This document shows, piece by piece, positions 7,338 to 14,741 of a stretch of DNA of 24,406 bases. A program made the translations under genes and the position numbers. Numbering within the stretch: position 1 is the first letter of the stretch; every line of letters starts with the position of its first letter. The notes beneath the pieces are model-generated. The model saw nothing but the letters and a program-made list of their open reading frames with translations, was not told the origin of the DNA and made no database searches. Source of the DNA: DASUBN01 sp050261675 (GTDB taxonomy: Bacteria > Pseudomonadota > Gammaproteobacteria > Natronospirales > REEB76); the NCBI GenBank assembly GCA_050261675.1, contig JBLNDO010000077.1, positions 1-24,406 on the forward strand. The letters run 5' to 3'.

Positions 7338-7547
7338 GAATATGCAAACCAAAATGAATTTCATTCACTGCACCAGGCCGCGAGCCTGTGCCCTCACGTG
7401 AGTGTCTGAACATCATCGGGAGAATTACCTAAGGGAACGACGTTCGGTGTTCCCGGGTTATCGCCTCATGTTCATTAAAGCATCGCGGGGCTAGGGTTTA
7501 CGCCTCTATCCCGATTCAGTGTTTTCCACGTACACCCCTTCACGACC

Positions 7548-7922
7548 ATGGCCTCCGTACGCATCGTCCCCCGCAAGCCCTCGCTGTACCAGATCATGGG
7601 CGAGCTCAGCAAAAAGACCCTCGCGCACAATGCCGAGGCGGTCTTACAATTCACGCTGGCGGTGGAGGCGCTCGGCCGCTGGGATCTGGCGGCTTCCGAT
7701 GCGGCGCTCGCGGTCTGCCGGGAGCAACAGGAGAAATCCGAGAAGAACCGTGCCGCCTTCGCCGTCTGCACGAAAATTGCGTTTGCAGCGGCCAAGAAGA
7801 AAAAAGCGGCTTCAAAGCCGCCCAAACCAAAGCTGTCTCTGGCGCCTGGGCTGCCGGTGTCCAGTCACAGTTGGGCGCGCCTGCACGGGGGGTATCCGGG
7901 CAGCACTCCGAAATGGCTCTAG
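7548..7922 (+). CDS. Small protein of unknown function, Lys/Ala-rich C-terminus
   Basis: A 124-residue frame with strong G/C third-base bias over its first two thirds, which supports coding. I do not recognise the family. Residues 1-70 look helical and mixed-charge (SLYQIMGELSKKTLAHNAEA, LQFTLAVEALGRWDLAAS, with two Cys at about 63 and 76). The C-terminal 50 residues are low-complexity: a Lys run, then KPPKPK and a Gly/Pro/Trp tail. No signal peptide or membrane helix is seen. There is no clear ribosome site before the ATG. The last 4 bases overlap the stop of the convergent E1 gene, and the Lys run is encoded by the A-tract of that gene's terminator, so the C-terminus may be shaped by the terminator rather than by protein function. 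Other frames here give Arg/Pro-rich shadow proteins. Confidence 0.6.
   Translation: MASVRIVPRKPSLYQIMGELSKKTLAHNAEAVLQFTLAVEALGRWDLAASDAALAVCREQQEKSEKNRAAFAVCTKIAFAAAKKKKAASKPPKPKLSLAPGLPVSSHSWARLHGGYPGSTPKWL
7800..7821 (-). terminator. Terminator of the E1 operon, lying inside the convergent gene
   Basis: On the minus strand GCGGCTT (7821-7815), loop TG, AAGCCGC (7812-7806), then TTTTTT (7805-7800). It lies about 98 bases past the E1 stop at 7919 and within the coding sequence of the plus-strand gene at 7548-7922. Confidence 0.85.
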
Positions 7923-10186
7923 AACAGGCTCCGGGCGGCTGAAAAAATCTCGTCCTCGCTGAGCAACACCAGATTCGCCGCAGCGGCGAGCGGTATGTAA
8001 GAATCCTTGCCCGCCACGCGCTTCTTGGGGATACCGGGGGCATGTTCTTCCAGGTGCGTGAAGATCTCTTCGGCGATGCCGCCGGTCTCGCGGCCCTCGT
8101 CCACCACCAGCACCCGTCCGCACTCCTTCGCGTGCTTGGCCATCAATTCCGCGTTCAAGGGCTTGAGCCAACGAAGGTCCAGCACGCGGATCTTCTTGCC
8201 GGTCTCGGCTTCCAGCTTCTTCGCCACCCGCAGGGACATGGGTACGCCGTTGCCGAAGCTGATGATGAGGAGGTCCTTGGCGTTGGGCTCGTACACCCGG
8301 CCTTCGCCCAGCGGGATGGCCCGCTCCGGCGCCGGGTACTCGAAGAGCCACTGGTTGTCCTTAGGGGAGTGCAGGTCCTTGGTCATGTAGAGGGCGATGG
8401 GCTCGAGGAAAGCCACCACCCGGCCATCCACCTTCGCGAGTGCCGCACAGCTGCGGAGCATCATGGCCGCATCGTCGCCGCGGGACGGGCAGGCCACCAC
8501 CAGCCCGGGGATGTCCCGGAGCGCCGTGAAGCTGTTGTCGTTATGGAAGTGGCCGCCGAAGCCCTTCTGATAACCCAGCGAGGCGATGCGCACCACCAGG
8601 CCGTTGGAATAGCGGGCGTTGGAAAAGAACTGCAGTGACGCCGCCTCGCCGCGGATTTGATCACACGCATTATGGAAGTACGCCAGATACTGGATCTCCG
8701 GGAAGGGCAGCATGCCCATGTAGGCCGCGCCCTGGGCCATGCCGAGGATGGTCTGCTCGTCCAGGAGCGTGTTGAACACCCGCTGGCCCTTGAAGCTCTT
8801 GTAGAGCCCCGAGGTCACGGTGTAGACGCCGCCCTTCTGGGCCACGTCCTCGCCGAACACCGTCATCTCCGGGTACTTGGCCATCAGGTCGAACAAGGCC
8901 CGGTTGATCTGGATGGAGAGATGTCGCGGCGCGCTCTTCTCCGGTAGCGCGTCCTCGCTGCCGAAAGCCGCGATGCGGGCTGCGTGATCTGCCGGGCGCG
9001 TTGCTTCCTTGTTCACCTTGTCCGGATGGTAGGGCGCCAAGGGCGCCATCACCTGCTCGGCCGTGGTGAGCTTCGGTCGGGTGGCGGCTTTCTTGGAGGC
9101 CTCCTGCACGCGGCGGCGGCAGGCTTCGTAGCGTTCCAGGAGTTCCGCCGACGTGAGCAGACCTGTTTCCAGGGCCGTCTCCGCCGACATGAGCAGCGGG
9201 TCGCGGGACTCGCTGCGCTCCAGTTCCTGGGCGGTCTTGTATTCCGTCTCCGCGTCCGTGCCCGCGTGGCCCAGGAGGCGCACCAGCTTGAGATGCAGGA
9301 AGGTGGGTTCGCGCGTGCGGCGGCAGTGTTCCACCGCGTCTTTAGTCTTGTCCCAGGTATCCACGAGATCGAGGCCGTCCGCCCGCACGTAGTGCAGGCC
9401 GGCGCGGTTCCTGAAGTTCGCCTCCACCCAGCCCTCCGGCGTCTTCACGGAGATGCCGATGGAATTGTCCTCGCAGACGAACAGCACCGGGCAGGGGAGC
9501 TTCTGGTGAGCGGTCCACTGGGCCGCGTTGAAGGCGCCGAGCGCGGTCGAGTGATTGGAACTCGCGTCCCCGAAGCTGCACACCACCACGCTGTCTTCCG
9601 GGATGGGCGGCGTCACGCCGATGCGCCGTGCCTGGGCGAGCGCCACCGCGGTGCCAACTGCTTTCGGTAAGTGGCTAGCAATGGTCGAAGTCTGGGGCGG
9701 CACCCACAGGGGCACGGAGCCCCACACCTTGTGGCGGCCGCCGGAAATGGGGTCCTCGCTGGAGGCGGCCAAGGACAGCGCCGTGTCGTAGACCATGTCG
9801 ATGTCGAGCTTCCGGGCCCGCTCCTGCATGAAGGCGCCGGAGCGGTAATGCAGGAAGGCGATGTCCGTGTGGCGGGTCACGCGGCCGACGACGGCGTTGA
9901 TCTCATGGCCGGAACTGCCGATGGTGTAGAAGCCTTCGTTGCGGGCGCGCATGGCCCGCGCCTCGATGTCCTGGTGGCGCGAGAGCATCTGGGACTCGAA
10001 GAGCTCCAGGAAATCTTTGCCGGTGAGCGCGTGCCCACTGCGTACCGGCGCATCGAGGTCGGGACGCGGATGGGCGTCCGTCCAGTTCTTCACGAACTGA
10101 ATGAAATTGTTGTCGACGATCTCCGCGCGGTTGATGGCGCGGGTGGCGGCTTTGGCGAGGCCGGTGGCTTTGGGTTCGGTACTCAT
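7919..10186 (-). CDS. Fused alpha/beta E1 component of a 2-oxoacid dehydrogenase (thiamine diphosphate)
   Basis: A 755-residue protein that joins the two E1 subunits normally encoded separately. E1-alpha (about 50-380) has the TPP motif FGDASSNHSTALGAFNAAQW (GD at 206-207) and CEDNSIGISV. E1-beta (about 420-755) has the transketolase pyrimidine domain with LLDEQTILGMAQG (Glu477, the likely TPP-activating Glu), HFHND and a C-terminal domain with DLRWLKPL and DEGRETGGIAEEI. It decarboxylates a 2-oxoacid and passes the acyl group to the lipoyl arm of an E2; no E2 or E3 is in the window, so these must come from elsewhere. It starts 12 bases after the HAD gene ends and is the third gene of an operon headed by glutaryl-CoA dehydrogenase, which makes 2-oxoadipate a candidate substrate; branched-chain 2-oxoacids are the main alternative. 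Confidence 0.88.
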   Translation of the reverse strand: MSTEPKATGLAKAATRAINRAEIVDNNFIQFVKNWTDAHPRPDLDAPVRSGHALTGKDFLELFESQMLSRHQDIEARAMRARNEGFYTIGSSGHEINAVVGRVTRHTDIAFLHYRSGAFMQERARKLDIDMVYDTALSLAASSEDPISGGRHKVWGSVPLWVPPQTSTIASHLPKAVGTAVALAQARRIGVTPPIPEDSVVVCSFGDASSNHSTALGAFNAAQWTAHQKLPCPVLFVCEDNSIGISVKTPEGWVEANFRNRAGLHYVRADGLDLVDTWDKTKDAVEHCRRTREPTFLHLKLVRLLGHAGTDAETEYKTAQELERSESRDPLLMSAETALETGLLTSAELLERYEACRRRVQEASKKAATRPKLTTAEQVMAPLAPYHPDKVNKEATRPADHAARIAAFGSEDALPEKSAPRHLSIQINRALFDLMAKYPEMTVFGEDVAQKGGVYTVTSGLYKSFKGQRVFNTLLDEQTILGMAQGAAYMGMLPFPEIQYLAYFHNACDQIRGEAASLQFFSNARYSNGLVVRIASLGYQKGFGGHFHNDNSFTALRDIPGLVVACPSRGDDAAMMLRSCAALAKVDGRVVAFLEPIALYMTKDLHSPKDNQWLFEYPAPERAIPLGEGRVYEPNAKDLLIISFGNGVPMSLRVAKKLEAETGKKIRVLDLRWLKPLNAELMAKHAKECGRVLVVDEGRETGGIAEEIFTHLEEHAPGIPKKRVAGKDSYIPLAAAANLVLLSEDEIFSAARSLF

Positions 10187-10198
10187 AGCGTTCTCAGG

Positions 10199-10927
10199 TC
10201 AGGCGGCGTGAGACAGGGCCTGATGGGCCCGGGCGAAGTCCTGCATGCTCTCGAAGCGGAAATCCGGCTGCACCTTCTCGGTGGGTGGGCGCGTGGCGCC
10301 GTGACCGGGCTTGCCGTGACGCCGGTGGATCCAGCAGCTGGAGAGGCCGAGCTTCTTGGCCGGGATGTGGTCGTGGTAGAGGCTCTCGGCCACGTGCAGG
10401 AGGCGCGAAGGCAGGTAACCCTCGTCCTCCAGGTTCGACAGCAGGTACTGGAAGTTCTCCATGTCCGGCTTGTAGCTGCCGATGTCCTGGGCGGTGAAGA
10501 CGTGGTCGAATTCCACGCCCAGTTTGGCATTGGAATAGCTGAAGGACTCGCGGTCCACGTTGGACAGGACCACCAGCTTGAAATGCTGCTTGAGGTAGGC
10601 GAGCGCCAGGGCGGAATCCGGAAAGGCGGGCCAGTTCCCCACCGAGCGGCCGAAAGCCTTCATGTCGTCGGGGCTGGCGTAGACGCCCCAGCCCGCGGCC
10701 ATGCGCTTCAGCACCCGGCCCAGGATCTCGGGATAGAGCATCCGGGGGTTCTCTTCCTCCTCCTCCCACTCGTAGCGGCCGAAGGCCTCCACGAAGGCGT
10801 CGTCGCTCACCTGCACGTTCTCGCGCCGGCGCCAGGCCGCGAGCGCGGCGCGCATGCCGGTCTCCCAGTCGATGAGCGTGCCGTAGCAGTCGAAGCTCAG
10901 AACGTCGAAATCGGTGAGACGAGGCAT
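10199..10927 (-). CDS. HAD superfamily hydrolase, type II 2-haloacid dehalogenase-like
   Basis: A 242-residue protein with the HAD core motifs in order: FDCYGTLID (nucleophile Asp13) at the N-terminus, LSNVD (Ser122) as motif II, YKPD (Lys153) as motif III, and HVAESLYHDHIPAKKLGL (181-194) as motif IV. The helical cap between motifs I and II matches the L-2-haloacid dehalogenase subfamily, but many such proteins are phosphatases rather than dehalogenases. It lies 7 bases after glutaryl-CoA dehydrogenase and 12 bases before the E1 gene, so it is the middle gene of an operon. A repair or housekeeping phosphatase role for a damaged cofactor or CoA intermediate is possible but not shown. The ribosome site is weak, so translation may be coupled to the upstream gene. 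Confidence 0.85.
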   Translation of the reverse strand: MPRLTDFDVLSFDCYGTLIDWETGMRAALAAWRRRENVQVSDDAFVEAFGRYEWEEEEENPRMLYPEILGRVLKRMAAGWGVYASPDDMKAFGRSVGNWPAFPDSALALAYLKQHFKLVVLSNVDRESFSYSNAKLGVEFDHVFTAQDIGSYKPDMENFQYLLSNLEDEGYLPSRLLHVAESLYHDHIPAKKLGLSSCWIHRRHGKPGHGATRPPTEKVQPDFRFESMQDFARAHQALSHAA

Positions 10928-10934
10928 AAACAGT

Positions 10935-12098
10935 TCAGAAGGCGTTAACGCCCGTCAGTTCCTTGCCGATCACGAGCTGATGTACGCTCTCGGTACCCTC
11001 ATAGGTGATGACGGACTCGAGGTTGAGCGCATGACGGATGGGGCAGAACTCGGTGGTGATGCCGGCGCCGCCCAGTAGGTCGCGGGCGTCACGGGCGATA
11101 TCCATGGCCGTGCGGCAGTTGTTCCACTTGGCGAGCGAGACCTGGGCCGGTTGCATCTCGCCCTTGTCCTTCAGGCGGCCGAGTTGCAGCGACAGGAGCT
11201 GGGCCAGCGTGATCTTGCGGGACATCTCGGCCAGGCGCAGCTGCACGATCTGGTTGTTGTTGAGGGGCCGGCCGAAGAGTTCGCGGGTCCTGGTGTATTC
11301 GAGGACTTCGCGCAGACAGGCCTGGGCCGCGCCGATGACGCCCCAGGTGATGCCGTAGCGGGCCTGGGTGAGGCAGCCCAGCGGGCCCTTCAGGCCTTCC
11401 GCCTTGGGCAGGCGGTTCGCTTCCGGCACCACCACGTTGTCGAAGTAGAGCGCCGAGGTCACGGAGGCGCGGAGCGACATCTTATGGTGCACTTCCGGGG
11501 CGTCGAATCCCTTCATGCCTTTCTCGACGAGGAAACCGCGGACGCCCTGGTCCGTCTGGGCCCAGACCACCGCCACGTCGGCGAGGGTGCCGTTGGTGAT
11601 CCACATCTTGGCGCCGTTCAGCACCCAGTCCGCGCCCTTCTTCTTGGCGGTGGTCTTCATGTTGGAGGGGTCGGAGCCGCCGTGGGGCTCGGTGAGGCCG
11701 AAGCAGCCGATCTTTTCGCCCCGGGCCATGGCCGGCAGCCACTTCTGTTTCTGCTCCTCGGAGCCGTAGCTATAAATCGGGTACATCACCAGCGAGGATT
11801 GCACCGAAACGAAGCTGCGCAGTCCGGAATCGCCGCGCTCCAGCTCCTGGCAGATGAGGCCGTAGGAGACGCCGTTTAAGCCGGCGCAGTCGTAGCCCTG
11901 GATGGAACTCCCGAGCAGGCCCAGCGAGGCGATCTCCGGGATCAGCTCCTTGGGAAAGCGCCCTTTCTCGAAGCATTCTCCAATGATGGGCAGCACCTTC
12001 TCGTCCACGAAGCGGGCGGTGGTGTCCTGCACCAACTGCTCTTCTTCCGAGAGCAGGCCGCGGACGTCGTAGAGATCCATCGGGTTCAAGGCTTTCAC
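10935..12098 (-). CDS. gcdH: Glutaryl-CoA dehydrogenase
   Basis: A 387-residue FAD acyl-CoA dehydrogenase closely resembling human GCDH across its length: ERGDSGLRSFVSVQSSLVM, GCFGLTEPHGGSDPSNM, MWITNGTLADVAVVWAQTD, ARYGITWGVIGAAQACL, and ITYEGTES with catalytic Glu367. Arg94 in SGLRS matches the human residue that binds the glutaryl carboxylate, which separates this enzyme from other acyl-CoA dehydrogenases. It oxidises and decarboxylates glutaryl-CoA to crotonyl-CoA in lysine/tryptophan breakdown, passing electrons to ETF. Start choice: GGAG touches the ATG at 12104 directly, which is too close, but lies 6 bases before GTG at 12098, so GTG is preferred; ATG 12104 would add two residues. It heads an operon with the HAD and E1 genes and is divergent from malic enzyme. 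Confidence 0.92.
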   Translation of the reverse strand: MKALNPMDLYDVRGLLSEEEQLVQDTTARFVDEKVLPIIGECFEKGRFPKELIPEIASLGLLGSSIQGYDCAGLNGVSYGLICQELERGDSGLRSFVSVQSSLVMYPIYSYGSEEQKQKWLPAMARGEKIGCFGLTEPHGGSDPSNMKTTAKKKGADWVLNGAKMWITNGTLADVAVVWAQTDQGVRGFLVEKGMKGFDAPEVHHKMSLRASVTSALYFDNVVVPEANRLPKAEGLKGPLGCLTQARYGITWGVIGAAQACLREVLEYTRTRELFGRPLNNNQIVQLRLAEMSRKITLAQLLSLQLGRLKDKGEMQPAQVSLAKWNNCRTAMDIARDARDLLGGAGITTEFCPIRHALNLESVITYEGTESVHQLVIGKELTGVNAF

Positions 12099-12120
12099 GT
12101 TCATCTCCAAAGCGCTTCGG

Positions 12121-12139
12121 CAGGCCGCCCCGCGGCCTG
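12121..12139. promoter_or_regulatory. Perfect 8-bp inverted repeat before gcdH
   Basis: CAGGCCGC (12121-12128), CCC, GCGGCCTG (12132-12139). It lies 22 bases upstream of the gcdH GTG on the minus strand, in the 153-base divergent gap shared with malic enzyme. It could be an operator or a hairpin in the gcdH leader. No T-tract follows on either strand, so it is not a terminator. Confidence 0.35.
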
Positions 12140-12193
12140 ACCTGCTGTAACTGGCGGGATTCCCCGGGGTTTTCGGCCTCTGCAGGGGGCGCA

Positions 12194-12199
12194 TATGAT
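12194..12199 (+). promoter_or_regulatory. Possible -10 element for the malic enzyme gene
   Basis: TATGAT at 12194-12199 matches the sigma-70 -10 consensus at five of six bases and would start transcription near 12206, about 46 bases before the ATG at 12252. No good -35 is present at 17 bases (TTTCGG), so an activator would be needed. Weak call. Confidence 0.3.
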
Positions 12200-12251
12200 A
12201 CCGTAAGAGCCCAGGGGACGCAGTCGAAACGCCTATAAGTACAGGAATTGC

Positions 12252-13559
12252 ATGAGAATCCCGGAGATCCTGCTCATCGAGTCCCAGCACAAGCCGGGCA
12301 GCCTCGCCAAGGTGCTGCAGGTGATCGGCGAGGCGGGCATCGTGGTGGAGAACCTCAACGCCGTGCGCCGCCACCAGGATCGCACCGTCTGGGAACTCAC
12401 CGTCGAGATGGACGAGGGCGCGGACCGCGGCCTCTACGACAAGATCAACGCCCTCGACAACGCCAAGATCATCGGCAAGTCCGACCGCGTCTTCGACCGA
12501 CACAAGGGCGGCAAGATCGCCACGGTCTCCAAAGTGAAACTGGATTCGGTGCAGCGCCTGCGCGATGTGTACACCCCCGGTGTCGCACGCGTGAGCCTCG
12601 CCATCCAGCAGGACCCATCCAAGGCCTGGGACTACACCAGTCTAGGCAACACCGTGGGCATCATCACCAACGGCACGGCCGTCTTGGGGTTGGGCGACAT
12701 CGGCGCCCTCGCCGGCCTGCCGGTGATGGAAGGCAAGGCGATGATCTACGCGGAGTTCGCGGGGATCTCCGGCATCCCCATTCTGCTCAAGGACAAGAAC
12801 CCCACCAAAATCATCCAGGCGGTGCTCGCCATCGAACAATCCTTCGGCGCCATCCACCTCGAGGACATCGGTGCGCCGGAATGCTTCGAGATCGAGGAAG
12901 AACTGATCCGCCACCTGAAGAAACCGGTGCTGCACGACGATCAGCACGGCACGGCGGTGGTGACGCTGGCCGGCCTCATCTCCGCCACCAAGCGCGTGAA
13001 GCGCGACTTGAAGTCCTGCACCGTGGGGCAGATCGGCCTCGGCGCCGCCGGTATCGGCATCGTGCGGCTGCTGTACCAGTACGGCGTCAAGGCGGTATTG
13101 GGCGCCGATCGCCGCGATGAAGCGCTCATGCGCCTCGAGAAGATGGGCGGCAAGCGCGCCAGCCTGGACGAACTCATGCAAAAAGCGGACATCGTCATCG
13201 CCACCACCGGCGTGAAGGGCCTCATCAAGCCCGAGAGTGTGCGCAAGGGGCAGGTCATTTTCGCGCTCTCCAACCCCGAACCCGAGATCACGGCGCGCGC
13301 GGCCCTCGAAGCGGGCGCCGCCTATGCCACCGACGGACGCAGCGTGAACAACGCGCTCGGCTATCCTGCCCTTTTCCGCGGCGCCCTGGACGCGCGCGCC
13401 AGGCGCTTCACCGACGCCATGCTGTTCGCCGCCGCCACCAAGCTCGCTGAACTCTCGCCGCCCGAGGAACTCCTGCCGGACCCGCTGGACGCGCGCGTGC
13501 ATGCCGAGGTGGCGCTGGCTGTGAAAGAAGCTGCAATCGCCAGCGGCGCCTGCAAATAG
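12252..13559 (+). CDS. NAD(P)-dependent malic enzyme with N-terminal ACT domain
   Basis: A 435-residue protein. Residues 1-75 form an ACT domain (LLIESQHKPGSLAKVLQVIG ... VVENLNAVRR), a small-molecule sensing module. The catalytic part follows: YTPGVA (Tyr107), EGKAMIYAEFAG (Lys162), metal ligands LEDIGAPECF (Glu204, Asp205) and HDDQHGTA (Asp230), and a Rossmann motif GLGAAGIG (262-269). The enzyme oxidatively decarboxylates malate to pyruvate and CO2. The short length is that of the bacterial core type without the C-terminal phosphotransacetylase domain of MaeB. The choice of NAD or NADP cannot be settled by eye. The start has AGGAA 5 bases upstream. It is divergent from the glutaryl-CoA dehydrogenase operon and is followed, one base after its stop, by repeat copy A. 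Confidence 0.92.
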   Translation: MRIPEILLIESQHKPGSLAKVLQVIGEAGIVVENLNAVRRHQDRTVWELTVEMDEGADRGLYDKINALDNAKIIGKSDRVFDRHKGGKIATVSKVKLDSVQRLRDVYTPGVARVSLAIQQDPSKAWDYTSLGNTVGIITNGTAVLGLGDIGALAGLPVMEGKAMIYAEFAGISGIPILLKDKNPTKIIQAVLAIEQSFGAIHLEDIGAPECFEIEEELIRHLKKPVLHDDQHGTAVVTLAGLISATKRVKRDLKSCTVGQIGLGAAGIGIVRLLYQYGVKAVLGADRRDEALMRLEKMGGKRASLDELMQKADIVIATTGVKGLIKPESVRKGQVIFALSNPEPEITARAALEAGAAYATDGRSVNNALGYPALFRGALDARARRFTDAMLFAAATKLAELSPPEELLPDPLDARVHAEVALAVKEAAIASGACK

Positions 13560-13560
13560 A

Positions 13561-13697
13561 AGTCATCCCAAAGCTACTGCGCTCGGCATGACTTCGTTGC
13601 GCTCCGGCTCGCAATCCTCACGTACACCAAAAGCACGCTCCGGCTGCTCGTCTCGCGCGCCTTGTTCTGCCCTCGCTCGCGGCGCTTTGGGATGACT
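13561..13697 (-). repeat. Structured dispersed repeat, copy A (137 bp)
   Basis: The ends are a perfect 14-bp inverted repeat, AGTCATCCCAAAGC (13561-13574) and GCTTTGGGATGACT (13684-13697). Read on the minus strand the core runs GCGAGCGAGGGCAGAACAAG, then a hairpin (13652-13606 in reverse) with arms around CGGAGCGTGC and GTACGTGAGGATTGCGAG, then ATGCCGAGCGCAG. The core matches copy B at 14742-14887 with scattered substitutions only. It has no credible coding frame. The right end abuts the malic enzyme stop and the left end lies 30 bases before the next gene's ATG. I cannot name the family. Confidence 0.85.
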
Positions 13698-13727
13698 TCC
13701 TTAAGGATCAAACTAGGAGAGACCGTC

Positions 13728-14672
13728 ATGAAACGCGCGATCCCACCCCTGCTGTGTCTGCTGGGACTCATGGTGGCACCCCTTGCCCACGCCGATTGTG
13801 ACGGCCCCATCACACCCGTTAGCGCCAAGGAAAAGGCTTTCTATAGCGCCCAGTTCCCGGCGATGCGTGCCGCCATCCCCAAGCCGCCCGCCGGCTGGCA
13901 GTACAAGGACGACAGCAAGGCCGAACTCGCCCCCGGCTACAAGGACTACATGCCCACGCAGAACTGCGGCCCCAGCAACTACTACATGGACCTCGGCATC
14001 GAGTACGAGCGGCCCATGACCCAGGCGGACAGCGACGCCGAGACCCAGGCCATGCAAGCCGCGCCGGATCCCGCCAAGCAGAAGAAACTGGATGCGCTCA
14101 TGACCCAGGAACAGGCGCTGATGCAGAAGTTCGGGGAAGCCGCCCAGAAGCAGGACAGCAAGGCCATGGAGGCCCTCGGCAAGCAGAACGACGCCCTCAC
14201 GGCGCAGATGACCGCGCTGCAGCAGGACATGAATTCGGGAAGCCAGGCGAAGATCGCCGCCATCCAGTGGGACCGGAGCGCCAAGATCAACATCAGCTTC
14301 AACAACAACTCGGGCGGCGCCACCTGCTACGGCAACCCCAAGCCCCTGCAGGTGCCGGGCGCCGCCATGGCCTATGCCTGCGAGGCGCCGGCCGATTATT
14401 CCTCTCCCGGCGAGCAGCTGGATCCGGCCGTGGGCCGCATCGTGGTGATCTTCGGCAAGGCCACGGCGCAGCAATACGACTGGAACCGCAAGGATGCCCA
14501 GGGCAAGGAGGTCAAGGACAAGTACATGGACATCAAGTTCGATGGCAACGACGACCACGCCATGGTGGTGAAGAACGTGGTGGTGGATATTACCGGCGAC
14601 GATCTAGCCCGGGCCCAGTCGCTTTATAAGCAGATAAATTTCGCGCCGTTGGCGACATTGATCAAGAAATAA
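13728..14672 (+). CDS. Periplasmic protein of unknown function
   Basis: A 314-residue protein from ATG 13728, with AGGAGAG upstream and a signal peptide MKRAIPPLLCLLGLMVAPL, cleaved near AHA|DCDG. The frame is also open further upstream (from 13662), but that part runs through the end of repeat copy A and is unlikely to be translated. I do not recognise the mature protein. Residues 110-180 are rich in Ala, Gln, Lys and Met and should form a coiled-coil or long helix (KKLDALMTQEQALMQKFGEA). They are followed by a beta-rich part with NISFNNNSGGATCYGNPKPL, a GRIVVIFGKA strand, DIKFDGNDDHAMVVKN and a short C-terminal helix. Four Cys in the mature part could form two disulfides. It is flanked by the two inverted repeat copies and followed by a terminator, so it is a single-gene unit. 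Confidence 0.8.
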   Translation: MKRAIPPLLCLLGLMVAPLAHADCDGPITPVSAKEKAFYSAQFPAMRAAIPKPPAGWQYKDDSKAELAPGYKDYMPTQNCGPSNYYMDLGIEYERPMTQADSDAETQAMQAAPDPAKQKKLDALMTQEQALMQKFGEAAQKQDSKAMEALGKQNDALTAQMTALQQDMNSGSQAKIAAIQWDRSAKINISFNNNSGGATCYGNPKPLQVPGAAMAYACEAPADYSSPGEQLDPAVGRIVVIFGKATAQQYDWNRKDAQGKEVKDKYMDIKFDGNDDHAMVVKNVVVDITGDDLARAQSLYKQINFAPLATLIKK

Positions 14673-14681
14673 TTCAAACGA

Positions 14682-14720
14682 GAAATGCCCCGCAGCATCG
14701 CTGCCTCGGGGCTTATATTT
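14682..14720 (+). terminator. Terminator after the periplasmic protein gene
   Basis: GCCCCG (14687-14692) pairs with CGGGGC (14707-14712), enclosing a smaller stem CAGC/GCTG around ATC. The stem can extend through AGAAAT/ATTTCT, and TTATATTTCT follows. It lies 15 bases past the stop codon at 14672 and before repeat copy B. Confidence 0.75.
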
Positions 14721-14741
14721 CTCAGTCCTTATAAATAATTA

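Larger units (their letters stand above)
7099..7547. other. 449-base non-coding gap with several hairpins
   Basis: No convincing gene is visible; the one open frame on the minus strand (start 7364) runs through a terminator and has poor codon bias. What it holds: an FNR-like site and -10 (7176-7217), a GACCCGC/GCGGGTC hairpin (7276-7296), a minus-strand terminator (7317-7337), a palindrome CTCACGTGAG just before 7402, and a GGGAAC/GTTCCC hairpin near 7433-7454. Base composition from about 7338 to 7500 is less GC-rich than the neighbouring genes. A small minus-strand RNA ending at the terminator is possible but unproven. Confidence 0.5.

Noticed and set aside
7161..7364. Minus-strand frame of 67 codons in the intergenic gap
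   Set aside because: It runs straight through an intrinsic terminator, has no ribosome site and poor codon bias.
7099..7547. Cyclic-di-GMP riboswitch upstream of the GGDEF-EAL gene
   Set aside because: I looked for the conserved GEMM core (the CGCAAAGCC-type segment and its partner loop) on the minus strand and did not find it.
9671..10948. Plus-strand open frame of 425 codons across the E1 and HAD genes
   Set aside because: It is antisense to two genes with intact motifs and has a shadow composition.
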